Numbered from the stretch's first letter, positions 26,053 to 35,031 are shown. The stretch is 64,000 nucleotides of DNA from UBA2020 sp964551435 (GCA_964551435.1 CAZKBS010000003.1:124001-188000); one strand, 5' to 3'. Notes: generated by a model from the letters alone, not told the origin. Program-made: numbers and translations.

Positions 26053-26928
26053 TTACCAAATAAGCCCGCGCGCCAGATAGGTGGGCCGATACGGAAAGCC
26101 GGCGAAAAATTCGTCCAACCGATTCTCTGGGCCCCCTGCGGGGATGCCGTCAAAGCTCTCGCGGTGGATGCCCGCCGTTACCAGAACCGAGTCGATTCCC
26201 GCCCCCGTCGCCCCCGCGATATCCGTCGGCATGGCATCGCCGATACCCAGAACCCGCATCCCCGGCATGGCGGCCAGGCAATGGCTGTAAACCTGCCGAT
26301 AGGGTTTACCGAACCACGTCACACCCCCATCCATTTGCATATATATGTCGGCAAGGGTGCCGGCGCAGATCACCAGCTTGTCGCCCACATGCACGATACG
26401 GTCGGGGTTGGCGCAAATCATCGGCAGGTTCTTTTCGGCGCAGCCCGCCAGACGGTCGCGGTACATGTCGGCGGTATGGCTGAAATCCTCGATGCCGCTG
26501 CACAGCACGAAATCGGCATCCTCCGGCGTTGCGACCAGATCGACATCCATATCTTCGAACAGGCTGTGGTCACGCGCGCCGCCGATATGAAAGCAGCGTT
26601 TGCCCCATTGCTGCAAATAACGCTCGCGCAGGGCCTGCCATGTCGCCTCACCCGAGGTCATGATGCCCGCATAAAGGTCGGGCGTGACGCCCATGGATGT
26701 CAACTTTTCCGCAACCGTATAGGCGCGGCGCGGCGCATTTGACAGCAGCCATACGCGGCGCTTGGCGCGTTTCATTTCCTTGAGCGTCGGCACAGTATGC
26801 GGAAAAGCCTGCTCCCCGTCATGCACCACCCCCCAAAGGTCGAGAATATATCCCTCATAAAAGCCTGCAATCTCGCCGATACCCTCGATGAAACGCGGCA
26901 TCGCCTTGCCGTTTTGTGCGGACAACAT
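26053..26928 (-). CDS. HAD-superfamily hydrolase, NagD-like (TIGR01459 type)
   Basis: A 291-residue phosphatase of the haloacid dehalogenase IIA class. Motif I is GYILDLWGVVHDG (two catalytic Asp replaced in part: DLWGV, with the first Asp nucleophile and Gly-Val), motif II is WLLSNAPRRA, and motif IV is RVLGIGDAMPTDIAGATGAG; the cap resembles NagD/4-nitrophenylphosphatase. Alphaproteobacterial members often read D-x-W-G-V at motif I. Substrate unknown, probably a nucleotide or sugar phosphate. ATG 26928 has GGAGG seven bases upstream; this site overlaps the end of the EAL gene, so the genes are coupled. Confidence 0.88.
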   Translation of the reverse strand: MLSAQNGKAMPRFIEGIGEIAGFYEGYILDLWGVVHDGEQAFPHTVPTLKEMKRAKRRVWLLSNAPRRAYTVAEKLTSMGVTPDLYAGIMTSGEATWQALRERYLQQWGKRCFHIGGARDHSLFEDMDVDLVATPEDADFVLCSGIEDFSHTADMYRDRLAGCAEKNLPMICANPDRIVHVGDKLVICAGTLADIYMQMDGGVTWFGKPYRQVYSHCLAAMPGMRVLGIGDAMPTDIAGATGAGIDSVLVTAGIHRESFDGIPAGGPENRLDEFFAGFPYRPTYLARGLIW

Positions 26929-26930
26929 AT

Positions 26931-28253
26931 TTATTCCTCCATCAGCGCCGCTTCCGCGCGCGCAGGCTTGCCGAACAGATAGCCCTGTCCGTAATCGATA
27001 TCGAGATCCAGAAGCTCGATGAGCTGTTTTTCGGATTCAATTTTTTCAACAATCATGTCGATGCCGCGGCTATCCAGTTCCGCCTTCAGGCGCTTCAGGC
27101 GCTTGACGCCGCCAATCTCGCGCATGCCTTCAATCACCAGCGCCGCATCGACTTTGATGAAACGGATATGCCGCGCCTCCAGATGCGCGAAATCGAACGA
27201 CAGCTCGCGCACCTGATCCATCGAAAAGCGGCAACCCAGACGCGAAAGACCATCCAGTACCGGCAAGGTCTCCGCCCGCATGGTCGCAAGGTCGCGCTGG
27301 CCCAGCTCAAACACCAGACGCGGGGCGAGCGCACGGTACTGCGCGATAAACTCTACAAGGTCGCCCATGAATTTCGGGTCGTTCAGCGTCAGGCTGGTGA
27401 TATTGCAAAACCATGCGCGCCCTGCCCCGCCGCTGCCCGCATCGCGTATCGCCTGCAGCGCGCGCAGCAAAAGAAGATTGTCAATCACCGGCACCATTTC
27501 ATGCTGCATGGCGACGGCCAGATACCGCTCCGCCGGCAAATAAATCTCGTTTTCGATGCGGATGCGCGAAAACATTTCAAAGAACCGCGACTTGCGCTGC
27601 GGCAGGTTGACGATGGGCTGCAGGAAAATATCGATACTGTCCTGCTGCACCGCATGGCGCACGAAGGCCATGACCTGTTCATCCGTCAGCACACGCGCGG
27701 CATTTTCCGCCGTCAGGCCGCTGATCACCGGCAAAGGCGCCGCCTGTTCATCTGCCGCCGTACGCGCGGGCGCATCCATGCGTGACAGCTGTTCGGCGAT
27801 GGCTTTGATCATCCGCTGTTCGATGCCGCCGCCTGCCGCGGGCGCAACACCCAGCATTTCCTGCTGGCGGCCGAAACGGCGCGCGGTTTCGCCGGCATCG
27901 GCCAGCGTGCGGCGCATGTCGGCAAGGTCGTTGCGGTTACGCGCGACTTCGCGCACGATGCGGTCGTAATCTGTATGGATACGGCGGATTTGTTCGACCA
28001 GATCCCGCTCCCAGCGGCGGCGGGCGGCCATTTCGACGGCAAAAAATCCGGCCAGCGCCAGCATGGCCGTCACCAGAAACGCCACCCGCGGCGACGCCAC
28101 GCTGCCAAGCACAATCAGAAACGTTACAAGACCGAGGGCGAACAGAATATTTTTAAACGTCAGATATTCGCGCCAATCCACATGACGGCGCGCATCGCCG
28201 CGCAAGGGGGCCATCGGGTCGTCGCTGCCGTCACGGTCTGCAGGGGCGCTCAT
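26931..28253 (-). CDS. Membrane-anchored degenerate EAL-domain protein
   Basis: 440 residues. Two adjacent membrane helices near 33-75 (NILFALGLVTFLIVLGSVAS, VAFLVTAMLALAGFFAVEMA), a coiled-coil segment (about 80-130) and a C-terminal EAL fold (about 205-435). The catalytic motifs of c-di-GMP phosphodiesterases are eroded: EAL reads EMF (FFEMFSR), the metal-binding DDFG reads MDQV (RFSMDQVREL), while VEKIE and QGYLFGKP are recognisable. Hydrolysis is therefore unlikely; it may bind nucleotide or a protein. I chose ATG 28253, which overlaps the pyrD stop (ATGA), instead of the longer frame to 28439. Confidence 0.85.
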   Translation of the reverse strand: MSAPADRDGSDDPMAPLRGDARRHVDWREYLTFKNILFALGLVTFLIVLGSVASPRVAFLVTAMLALAGFFAVEMAARRRWERDLVEQIRRIHTDYDRIVREVARNRNDLADMRRTLADAGETARRFGRQQEMLGVAPAAGGGIEQRMIKAIAEQLSRMDAPARTAADEQAAPLPVISGLTAENAARVLTDEQVMAFVRHAVQQDSIDIFLQPIVNLPQRKSRFFEMFSRIRIENEIYLPAERYLAVAMQHEMVPVIDNLLLLRALQAIRDAGSGGAGRAWFCNITSLTLNDPKFMGDLVEFIAQYRALAPRLVFELGQRDLATMRAETLPVLDGLSRLGCRFSMDQVRELSFDFAHLEARHIRFIKVDAALVIEGMREIGGVKRLKRLKAELDSRGIDMIVEKIESEKQLIELLDLDIDYGQGYLFGKPARAEAALMEE

Positions 28254-29374
28254 GCCGCGACCTCCGCATCGGCGTCCAAATCGACGTCGGCACCGACAGC
28301 TTCGGAAATATGGCGCAGCCCCGCATCGCGCACACGCGACGACAATCCTTTCAATATCTGCGGCACCAATGCAGGGCCTTCGTAGACCAGCCCCGTATAG
28401 ACCTGTACCAGCGACGCGCCCGCGCGGATACGCCGCCATGCGTCATCGGCGTTTTCGATGCCGCCCACGCCTACCAGCGGCACAGCGCCACGCGTCAGGC
28501 GGTAAAAATCAGCCAGCACGTCGCAGGCTTTGTCTTTCAGCAAGCGTCCGCTGAGCCCGCCCGCCTCGGTTTTCAAATTTTCCGCCAGCGCATCGGGCCG
28601 CGCCGTCGTGGTATTTGACACCACAAGGCCGTGAATATGATGCCGCAGCGCCAGCTGCGCGACGGCGGCGCGCTGGTCGGGCGTCAAATCGGGCGCGACC
28701 TTCAACAAAAGCGCAGGGCGCGCCACGGGCGCAATATCCAGCGCGCCCAGAACGGCCATCAACCCCGCGAGCAGCGCATCGAGCATATTCTCGCTTTGCA
28801 AATCGCGCAGGCCGGGAGTATTCGGCGATGATACATTGACCACGATATAATCCGCCATCGGCGCGAGCACGGAGAGGCCGCGGCTGTAACCTTCGAACGC
28901 GGAGGCGGTTTCCTTGTTGATGCCGATATTGACGCCCAGAAGACCGCACAGATAGTTTTCGCCGCCCTGCGCCTGCGCCTGCGCGACGCGAAAATCGCTG
29001 ACACGCGCGGCGAAAGCGTCCAGCCCTTTGCCCGGAAAGCCAAGGCGGTTGATGACGGCGCGGTTCGGAATATCGCGGAACAGGCGCGGTGCGGGGTTGC
29101 CGTCCTGCGGCAGCGGCGTCACTGTGCCTGCCTCCACAAAACCGAAACCCATATCGAGCATGGGCGCAATCACTTCGGCATCTTTGTCAAACCCTGCAGC
29201 AAGGCCGATGGGGTTGGGAAAACTGTGCCCCAGAATATCGCAGCGCAGCGCCGGATCATCATGGCGATAGCGCGGCGCCAGACCCGTTTTCAAAAGACGG
29301 AGGGTCAGGCGGTGTGCCCGCTCCGGCTCCATCGACATCAAAAAAGGTTTGATGAGCGGATAAAGGTTGATCAT
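28250..29374 (-). CDS. pyrD: Dihydroorotate dehydrogenase (quinone), class 2
   Basis: Fourth step of pyrimidine synthesis: dihydroorotate to orotate with quinone as acceptor at the inner membrane. 374 residues. Class 2 features: N-terminal amphipathic helices for membrane contact (LIKPFLMSMEPERAHRLTLR), GLAAGFDKDAE, FVEAGTVTPLPQDGNP, FMN-binding INRLGFPGKG, catalytic serine loop NVSSPNTPGLRDLQ, and VSNTTTARP. A C-terminal acidic tail (GADVDLDADAEVAA) extends past the usual end. Overlaps thrC (ATGA) and the EAL gene (ATGA). Confidence 0.96.
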   Translation of the reverse strand: MINLYPLIKPFLMSMEPERAHRLTLRLLKTGLAPRYRHDDPALRCDILGHSFPNPIGLAAGFDKDAEVIAPMLDMGFGFVEAGTVTPLPQDGNPAPRLFRDIPNRAVINRLGFPGKGLDAFAARVSDFRVAQAQAQGGENYLCGLLGVNIGINKETASAFEGYSRGLSVLAPMADYIVVNVSSPNTPGLRDLQSENMLDALLAGLMAVLGALDIAPVARPALLLKVAPDLTPDQRAAVAQLALRHHIHGLVVSNTTTARPDALAENLKTEAGGLSGRLLKDKACDVLADFYRLTRGAVPLVGVGGIENADDAWRRIRAGASLVQVYTGLVYEGPALVPQILKGLSSRVRDAGLRHISEAVGADVDLDADAEVAA

Positions 29375-30780
29375 GCCGCCCCGCCAAATGCCGCACGGAT
29401 ATAATCCTGCACCTTGCCCAGATCAGCGGGCAATACGTCATAACGCTCCGGACGTGTCATCAGTCCGGCCAGATGCGCGGGCAGTTCGGGCGCGACATCG
29501 GTGACCGCCTTGACCGCATCGGGAAATTTGGCGGGATGCGCCGTGGCCAGCGTTACCATGACGTCATCGGGGCGGGCACGTTTCCAGTCCTGCGCCACGC
29601 CGATGCCGACCGCCGTATGCGGGTCGAGCACGTAATCATACCGGCGGTAGATATCGCGGATAATCGCCGTTGTTTCTGCATCATCCTTGCGGCCGCTCGC
29701 GAATACGGACGACAGCTGCGCCATGATATCGGGGCTCAGGTCAAACGGCCCCTTGTCGCGGAAATGTTTCATGGTCGCGGCAACCGCGGCGCCGTCGCGG
29801 CCATAGAGGTCGAACAGCAATCGCTCGAAGTTGCTGGAAATCTGGATGTCCATGCTGGGGCTGATGGTCGGCACGACGCCACGGCGCTCCATACGGCCCG
29901 TGGTGTAAAAACGGTGCAGGATATCATTCGCATTGGTGGCGACAATCAATCGGCTGACCGGCAGGCCCATCGATTTCGCCACATAGCCCGCATAGACGTT
30001 ACCAAAATTCCCCGTCGGCACAGTGAACACCGGCGCACGGCCCGTTTCGGCCTGCACGCGCACGCCCGCATAAACGTAGTAAACCACCTGCGCCAGAATT
30101 CGCGCCCAGTTGATGGAATTGATGGCCGACAGCTGCATGGCATCGCGGAAGGCCAGATCGCCGAACATCACCTTCACCATATCCTGACAATCGTCAAAAC
30201 TGCCCTCGATGGCGATATTGCGCACGTTCGGCGCATCGACCGTGGTCATCTGCCGGCGCTGCACGTCGGATACGCGGCCTTTCGGGTGCAGGATAACGAT
30301 ATTCGCATAGGGGCTGTTTTTAAACGCCTCGATCGCGGCGGAACCGGTATCGCCGGACGTCGCGCCGACGATGGTGACTTTTTGTCCGCGTGCCTTGAGG
30401 ATGAAATCGAAAACCTGCCCCAGAAATTGCAGCGCTACATCCTTGAACGCCAGCGTCGGACCGTGAAAAAGCTCCTGCACGTAAAAACCGTCGTCGAGTT
30501 TGCGCAGCGGCGTTTTTTCCGGATGCGCAAAGCCTTTGTAGGATTTTTGCAAAAGCGCGATCAGATCCTGCGCGGAAATATCTTCACCGACAAACGGGGC
30601 GATGACGCGCCACGCCACTTCCAGATAATTCTGGTTGGCCATGTTGCGAAATTCTTCTGCCGATATTTGCGGGCAGGCATCGGGCACATAAAGCCCGCCG
30701 TCGCGGGCAAGACCCGTCAGCGCGGCATCGGCGAAATTCAGGCGCGGCGCTGCGCCCCGGGTGCTGATGTAGCCGGGCAT
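29371..30780 (-). CDS. thrC: Threonine synthase
   Basis: PLP enzyme forming threonine from O-phosphohomoserine. 469 residues, of the longer class found in Proteobacteria and fungi. N-terminus YISTRGAAPRLNFADA and GLARDGGLYVPDA are diagnostic; the PLP lysine lies in LFHGPTLAFKDVALQFLG; the cofactor phosphate loop is GATSGDTGSAAIEAF. The gene starts inside the 3' end of the M32 peptidase gene (43 shared bases in another frame). Downstream pyrD overlaps. Adjacent SURF1 and thrC genes are a recurrent arrangement in alphaproteobacteria. Confidence 0.95.
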   Translation of the reverse strand: MPGYISTRGAAPRLNFADAALTGLARDGGLYVPDACPQISAEEFRNMANQNYLEVAWRVIAPFVGEDISAQDLIALLQKSYKGFAHPEKTPLRKLDDGFYVQELFHGPTLAFKDVALQFLGQVFDFILKARGQKVTIVGATSGDTGSAAIEAFKNSPYANIVILHPKGRVSDVQRRQMTTVDAPNVRNIAIEGSFDDCQDMVKVMFGDLAFRDAMQLSAINSINWARILAQVVYYVYAGVRVQAETGRAPVFTVPTGNFGNVYAGYVAKSMGLPVSRLIVATNANDILHRFYTTGRMERRGVVPTISPSMDIQISSNFERLLFDLYGRDGAAVAATMKHFRDKGPFDLSPDIMAQLSSVFASGRKDDAETTAIIRDIYRRYDYVLDPHTAVGIGVAQDWKRARPDDVMVTLATAHPAKFPDAVKAVTDVAPELPAHLAGLMTRPERYDVLPADLGKVQDYIRAAFGGAA

Positions 30781-32282
30781 GGTTCACTCCCCTCGTAAGT
30801 CCTGCCGAGGTAACGCTCGGTCACATGTTTTTTGAAATAATAGGTTGAAAACGGCTTGCCCGTCGCATCGCGCACCAGTTCGGGCGGCGTCATTAGGCAG
30901 GCCTTGGCCTGCACGTTATCGCGCAGCCAGCCGGTGAAGCTGCCGATATCGCCCGCCGCCACGCGCGCGAAAACATCGGGGATATCCTGTTTCATCTTGT
31001 CCACCATCTGCGCGGCGATGAAAGCGCCCAGCGCATAGGCGGGGAAATACCCGAAGGCACCGAAATACCAGTGAATATCCTGCAAGCAGCCGAGGCGGTT
31101 GCTCGGCGGCGCGACGCCGATGAGGCTGCGGAAACCTTCCATCCATGCCTCGGGCAGGTCTTTTACATCCAGCTTGCCCTCCACCATCGCGCGTTCAAGG
31201 CGGTAGCGCATGATGACATGAGCGGGATAGGTCACTTCGTCCGCCTCGACTCGGATAAAGCTGCGCGAGACGCGCGTGACGTGACGGTAGAGGTTTTCCG
31301 CCGACAGTTCATCGCCTTTGCCGCCGAAGGCTTTTTGCACATGCGGCGCCATGAATTGCCAGTATTCGCGGCTGCGGCCCAGCTGCATGTCGATGCTGAG
31401 CGATTGGGATTCATGAATGGCCATACCCATGTTCTGGCTGGCGCCGACGGGCTGGTGTTGCCACTCGGCGGGGGTGTAGCGGTCGTAAAAACCGTGGCCT
31501 GCCTCATGCGCGACGCCCTGCATGGCATCGGTGAAGTCTTCTTCCTTGTAGCGCGTGGTGATGCGCACATCATTGCCGATCCCGCTGCTGAAGGGATGCA
31601 GCGACACATCGAGACGCCCCCAATCCGGGGTGAAGCCGATGAGGTTGCAGACCTGCTGGCAAAGCTTTTGCTGCGTGCCGACATCGAACGGCCCGCCGAG
31701 CGGCAGGGGCTCTTTTTGCACCGCCAGCACTTCGTCAAGGAACGACGGCAAAAAAGCGGCCACATCCTCAAACGCCGCATCGACGTCGGCAACGCTCATA
31801 CCCGGGGCGTAGCTGTCCATCAAGGCGCCATATTTGCAAGTGCCCAGTTTTTCCGCCTTGGCCGCCGCATGTTCGCGCACGATGGAGAGCAGCGCGGCGA
31901 GTTCTTTTTCGACAATCGAAAAATCATCTTCGGCCCGCGCCTTGCGCCAGATGACCTCGGTGCGGGTTTCCTGATTCATTTTCCGCGCGACCAGATCGGC
32001 CGGCACGGCGGTCGCGTGGGTATAGAGCCATTCCATCACGCGCACATTCGCCGCCTGCCACGGAGAGAGATTTTTTTTATCCACCGCCGCCAGCCATTCG
32101 CCGACATTGGGGTCGGTTTGCATTTCGTGGATTTTGAGGTTCAGAACCTCGACCTGCCGGGCGCGCTGGTCGACCCCCGCCTCCGGCATCAGCACGGAGC
32201 GGTCCCAGTCCAGCAGGGAGTCGATTTGCTTGAGCGTCATGATCTGGCCGAAACGATCTTCTAGCTGCTGGTAGGTTTTCAT
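30738..32282 (-). CDS. M32 metallocarboxypeptidase (Taq type)
   Basis: Zinc carboxypeptidase removing C-terminal residues from peptides in the cytoplasm, 514 residues, close to the family length of about 500. Active site HEAGH in GVAHEAGHGFYDRYTPAEW; further family motifs are DVRITTRYKEEDF, IHESQSLSIDMQLGRS and the end IHWYFGAFGYFPAYALGAF. The last 14 or so residues (SEPCPATSAPGAQRRA) come from the stretch that also encodes the start of thrC in another frame. The ATG lies six bases after the SURF1 stop. Confidence 0.93.
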   Translation of the reverse strand: MKTYQQLEDRFGQIMTLKQIDSLLDWDRSVLMPEAGVDQRARQVEVLNLKIHEMQTDPNVGEWLAAVDKKNLSPWQAANVRVMEWLYTHATAVPADLVARKMNQETRTEVIWRKARAEDDFSIVEKELAALLSIVREHAAAKAEKLGTCKYGALMDSYAPGMSVADVDAAFEDVAAFLPSFLDEVLAVQKEPLPLGGPFDVGTQQKLCQQVCNLIGFTPDWGRLDVSLHPFSSGIGNDVRITTRYKEEDFTDAMQGVAHEAGHGFYDRYTPAEWQHQPVGASQNMGMAIHESQSLSIDMQLGRSREYWQFMAPHVQKAFGGKGDELSAENLYRHVTRVSRSFIRVEADEVTYPAHVIMRYRLERAMVEGKLDVKDLPEAWMEGFRSLIGVAPPSNRLGCLQDIHWYFGAFGYFPAYALGAFIAAQMVDKMKQDIPDVFARVAAGDIGSFTGWLRDNVQAKACLMTPPELVRDATGKPFSTYYFKKHVTERYLGRTYEGSEPCPATSAPGAQRRA

Positions 32283-32287
32283 ACGGC

Positions 32288-32983
32288 TTACTCCGTTTTT
32301 GCGGGGTTTGCGGATTTGTCGCGCTGGCTAATCGCGAAGACAAGCATCAGAATACCCGCCATGCCGAACCAGAACAACGCATATTGCAGGTGGTTATTGC
32401 GTATTTGCGCCGTGGCGGCGAAGCCGGCGGGATAGCCCCCCGCATGCGGCGGCAGGGTGACAATCACGGGCAGCGCGGCGCCGTATCCGGCGGCGCGGGC
32501 CATGGCTTGGGTATCCGGCCAATACCAGTCATTTTTGGCGGGGTTGTTGTCGGGGGTGAATGTCGATTTATGGGGAATCTGCACAATCCCGTCCAGCATT
32601 TGCGGCGCGGCGGGTACGGTGACATCGACGCGCGCGTCATCGGGCACAAACCCGCGGTTGATGAAAACCGGCTGCCCCGCTTCGCGCCGGAGCAGCACAA
32701 ACATATGCGCGCCGACCTTGCCATTGTCGGTGCGCGGTTTCAGCCAGAAAACATGCGCGGCATCGAACACCCCTTCGGCGCGGACGCGGCGGTATTCCCA
32801 ATCCTCCGGCTTGTCGATGGCGGCAGGCAGCGCGGCGGGTTCGGCCGCCATGCGGGCCGCGACGCGGGCGAGCAAATCCTCTTTCCACGCCAGACGCTGC
32901 ACCTGCCAGATCCCCAGCGCGAGGAGTATCGCGAGCATCAGCACGAAACTTGTATAGATTTTGAATTTTTTATGGAATTTCAT
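32288..32983 (-). CDS. SURF1-family cytochrome oxidase assembly protein
   Basis: Helps insert heme a into subunit I of heme-copper oxidases. 231 residues with the SURF1 layout: one membrane helix at the start (FVLMLAILLALGIWQVQRLA), a periplasmic domain with EYRRVRAEGVFD, VFINRGFVPDDA and NNHLQYALFWFGMA, and a second helix at the C-terminus. It belongs functionally to the cta genes at 34-39 kb but is separated from them by a plus-strand gene. Followed tightly by the M32 gene. Confidence 0.93.
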   Translation of the reverse strand: MKFHKKFKIYTSFVLMLAILLALGIWQVQRLAWKEDLLARVAARMAAEPAALPAAIDKPEDWEYRRVRAEGVFDAAHVFWLKPRTDNGKVGAHMFVLLRREAGQPVFINRGFVPDDARVDVTVPAAPQMLDGIVQIPHKSTFTPDNNPAKNDWYWPDTQAMARAAGYGAALPVIVTLPPHAGGYPAGFAATAQIRNNHLQYALFWFGMAGILMLVFAISQRDKSANPAKTE

Positions 32984-33070
32984 GGGTCATTTCCGCCGTA
33001 TGGACACCTTAGTCAAAAGGGGGTAGGTTTTCAATCATCCCCTTTTTACGAAACATGTACGGAGCCGCCC

Positions 33071-33679
33071 TTGTCCGCCAAGCCGCACAAATCTGTCCCG
33101 CGCCCCGCCGCCCCGCGCCCGCTGAGCGCCGGCGAAACCGCGCTGGCCCGCCGCGTGTTTGGCGATTCCATCGACTATAGCCGCGTCAGCGTGACGGAGG
33201 GCAAATTCATCGGCTTCCAGCCCTATGGCACCGCGATGGCGCCCGACGGGCACCTGTATATGTATGGCTGCTACAAAAACGATTACAGCTGCGAGGCCGA
33301 CCACTGGCAGGGCCATTTCATTCATGAAATGACCCATGTATGGCAGCAGCAGAACGGCATCCTGAACCCCATCGCCGAGGCGATGAAGCTGAGCATCAAA
33401 TTCCGTTTCAACTACAACGCCGCCTATGACTACAAGCTGGAACACGGCAAAGACCTGCTGGATTACAACATGGAACAGCAAGCCAGCATCGTGCAGGATT
33501 ATTTCATGCTGAAAATCTGCGGCGACAGCGGCCATCTGGGCCATTGCAAGAATATTTGCAGCCCGCAGGCGAAAATCAACCTGCTGGAAAAAACGCTGGA
33601 AAAGTTTTTGCAAAACCCGTCCTACGCCGCAAAAACAGCGCCCAAAGACGGCGGCAAACCCAAACCGCCCACCGCCTGA
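33071..33679 (+). CDS. Vgr-related HEXXH protein
   Basis: A 202-residue protein of the alphaproteobacterial family often labelled vgr-related. Family core: RPLSAGETALARRVFGDSID, APDGHLYMYG, and the zinc-peptidase-like FIHEMTHVWQQQNG. Function is not established; the HEMTH motif suggests a metallopeptidase fold. There is no ATG before the conserved core; TTG 33071 has GGAG six bases upstream and begins LSAKPHKS, so I chose it. The C-terminus has a CGDSGHLGHCKNIC cysteine cluster. It is inserted between SURF1 and the cta operon on the opposite strand. Confidence 0.82.
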   Translation: MSAKPHKSVPRPAAPRPLSAGETALARRVFGDSIDYSRVSVTEGKFIGFQPYGTAMAPDGHLYMYGCYKNDYSCEADHWQGHFIHEMTHVWQQQNGILNPIAEAMKLSIKFRFNYNAAYDYKLEHGKDLLDYNMEQQASIVQDYFMLKICGDSGHLGHCKNICSPQAKINLLEKTLEKFLQNPSYAAKTAPKDGGKPKPPTA

Positions 33680-33701
33680 CGGACGGGCGCGGCAAATAAC
33701 G

Positions 33702-34076
33702 TCAGCTGTCTTTCTTCTCGCGCGCTTCCCTGTCTTTTTTCAGGTGACGCCATTCGAGTATGATGATGTAGGCCTTAGTCGCCGGCAGCATCACCGCAAT
33801 CGCGCCCAGCCCCACCACCGTCCATAGCACCGCATGCACCCACAGCGGCGGGGAAAACATCAGTTCGAACACCCACGCCATCGGCACGATGGAAAAACAC
33901 AGAATAAACATGATAAATACCGCCGCGCCGTCGCCGATGTCATGCGCGCCCAGCGGCGCATTGCAGATATCGCATTTTTCAACAACGCTGACCGTCCACG
34001 GACGGTAAAGCCTGCCCTTGCGGCACAGCGGGCAGCGGGGTTTCAGGCAAAACGAAATATCATCGGCAAGGGACAT
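33702..34076 (-). CDS. DUF983 family protein linked to cytochrome oxidase
   Basis: 124 residues with two CxxC pairs (CPLCRKG and CDICNAP), likely binding zinc, followed by two membrane helices (AVFIMFILCFSIVPMAWVF, HAVLWTVVGLGAIAVMLPA). DUF983 genes lie next to cytochrome c oxidase genes in many alphaproteobacteria; the biochemical role is unknown. Starts downstream of ctaE behind a long hairpin. The tail is highly charged. Confidence 0.88.
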   Translation of the reverse strand: MSLADDISFCLKPRCPLCRKGRLYRPWTVSVVEKCDICNAPLGAHDIGDGAAVFIMFILCFSIVPMAWVFELMFSPPLWVHAVLWTVVGLGAIAVMLPATKAYIIILEWRHLKKDREAREKKDS

Positions 34077-34106
34077 GGCTTACATCCGCAAAAAGGCTTC
34101 AAAAGC

Positions 34107-34174
34107 ACATCGCCTGTTTCACACTTTTTCGCACGGGGCACAGAATGCGGTGCGGGGCGTGAAACAGGCGATGT
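34107..34174. repeat. Long inverted repeat between ctaE and the DUF983 gene
   Basis: A perfect 16-bp inverted repeat: ACATCGCCTGTTTCAC at 34107-34122 with its complement at 34159-34174. The 36-base loop has a smaller CGCAC/GTGCG stem (34130-34134, 34150-34154). Only four T residues follow on the minus strand, so it is a weak terminator candidate and may be an mRNA stabiliser or attenuator. Confidence 0.8.
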
Positions 34175-34194
34175 TAATCAGGTATCGTCAGTTC

Positions 34195-35031
34195 TTAGGC
34201 GTTGCCCCACCAGTAGATGGCAACGAACAGGAACAGCCACACCACGTCAACGAAATGCCAGTACCACGCAGCCGCTTCGAAACCGAAGTGGCTCTTGGGC
34301 GTGAAATGGCCTTTCTTGGTGCGGAAATAGCAAACGCCAAGGAAGATCGTCCCCACCAGCACATGGAAACCGTGGAAGCCTGTCGCCATGTAGAAGGCCG
34401 CGGAATAAACGCTTTCCTTGAACGGGAAGCTGGCGTGCACGTATTCGTATGCCTGAAAACCCGTGAACACGACGCCAAGGCCAACCGTGATGCCGAGCGC
34501 CTGCGCGGCTTCTTCGTTTTTACCCTCAAGGATCGCATGGTGCGCCCAGGTAACGGTGCAGCCCGACAGCAGCAGGATCATGGTCATCAGGAACGGCAGG
34601 TCAAAGGCCGGAATGGGAGTCACGAATTTCGGCGGCCACTGGAAACCCAGCGCTTCCGTCGGCATCAGCGCGCCCCAGAAAAACGCCCAGAAGAAGGCCA
34701 CGAAGAACATTACCTCGGAGGCGATGAACAGGGCCATGCCATAGCGGAAACCGATTTTGGTTTGGTCGCTATGCGCTTTTTCGACGACTGCTTCTTTCAC
34801 AACGTCGCGCCACCAGAACCACATCACGGCCAGAACCGCCGCGAAGCCGAGCAGCACACCTTTCAGACCGACGTTCCAGCCGGAGAATTCGACCTTGTGC
34901 ATGAACAAGACCGCGCCCAGCGCCAGCAGCCCCGCAGCAAAGGAGCCCGCGAGCGGCCAGATGCTCGGTTTCACCAGGTGAAACGGATGCGGTTTGCCGC
35001 CTTTGAGGTCATAGACAGGTGTATCAGCCAT
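34195..35031 (-). CDS. ctaE: Cytochrome c oxidase subunit III
   Basis: Integral subunit of the aa3-type proton-pumping terminal oxidase, 278 residues with seven predicted helices. Recognisable: KPHPFHLVKPSIWPLAGS, FIASEVMFFVAFFWAFFWGA, FMTMILLLSGCTVTWAHHA, ATGFHGFHVLVGTIFLGVCY and the C-terminal AAAWYWHFVDVVWLFLFVAI. Separated from ctaG by a 114-base gap filled by a triple hairpin repeat. ATG 35031 is preceded by the AAGGAAAT ribosome site. Confidence 0.96.
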   Translation of the reverse strand: MADTPVYDLKGGKPHPFHLVKPSIWPLAGSFAAGLLALGAVLFMHKVEFSGWNVGLKGVLLGFAAVLAVMWFWWRDVVKEAVVEKAHSDQTKIGFRYGMALFIASEVMFFVAFFWAFFWGALMPTEALGFQWPPKFVTPIPAFDLPFLMTMILLLSGCTVTWAHHAILEGKNEEAAQALGITVGLGVVFTGFQAYEYVHASFPFKESVYSAAFYMATGFHGFHVLVGTIFLGVCYFRTKKGHFTPKSHFGFEAAAWYWHFVDVVWLFLFVAIYWWGNA

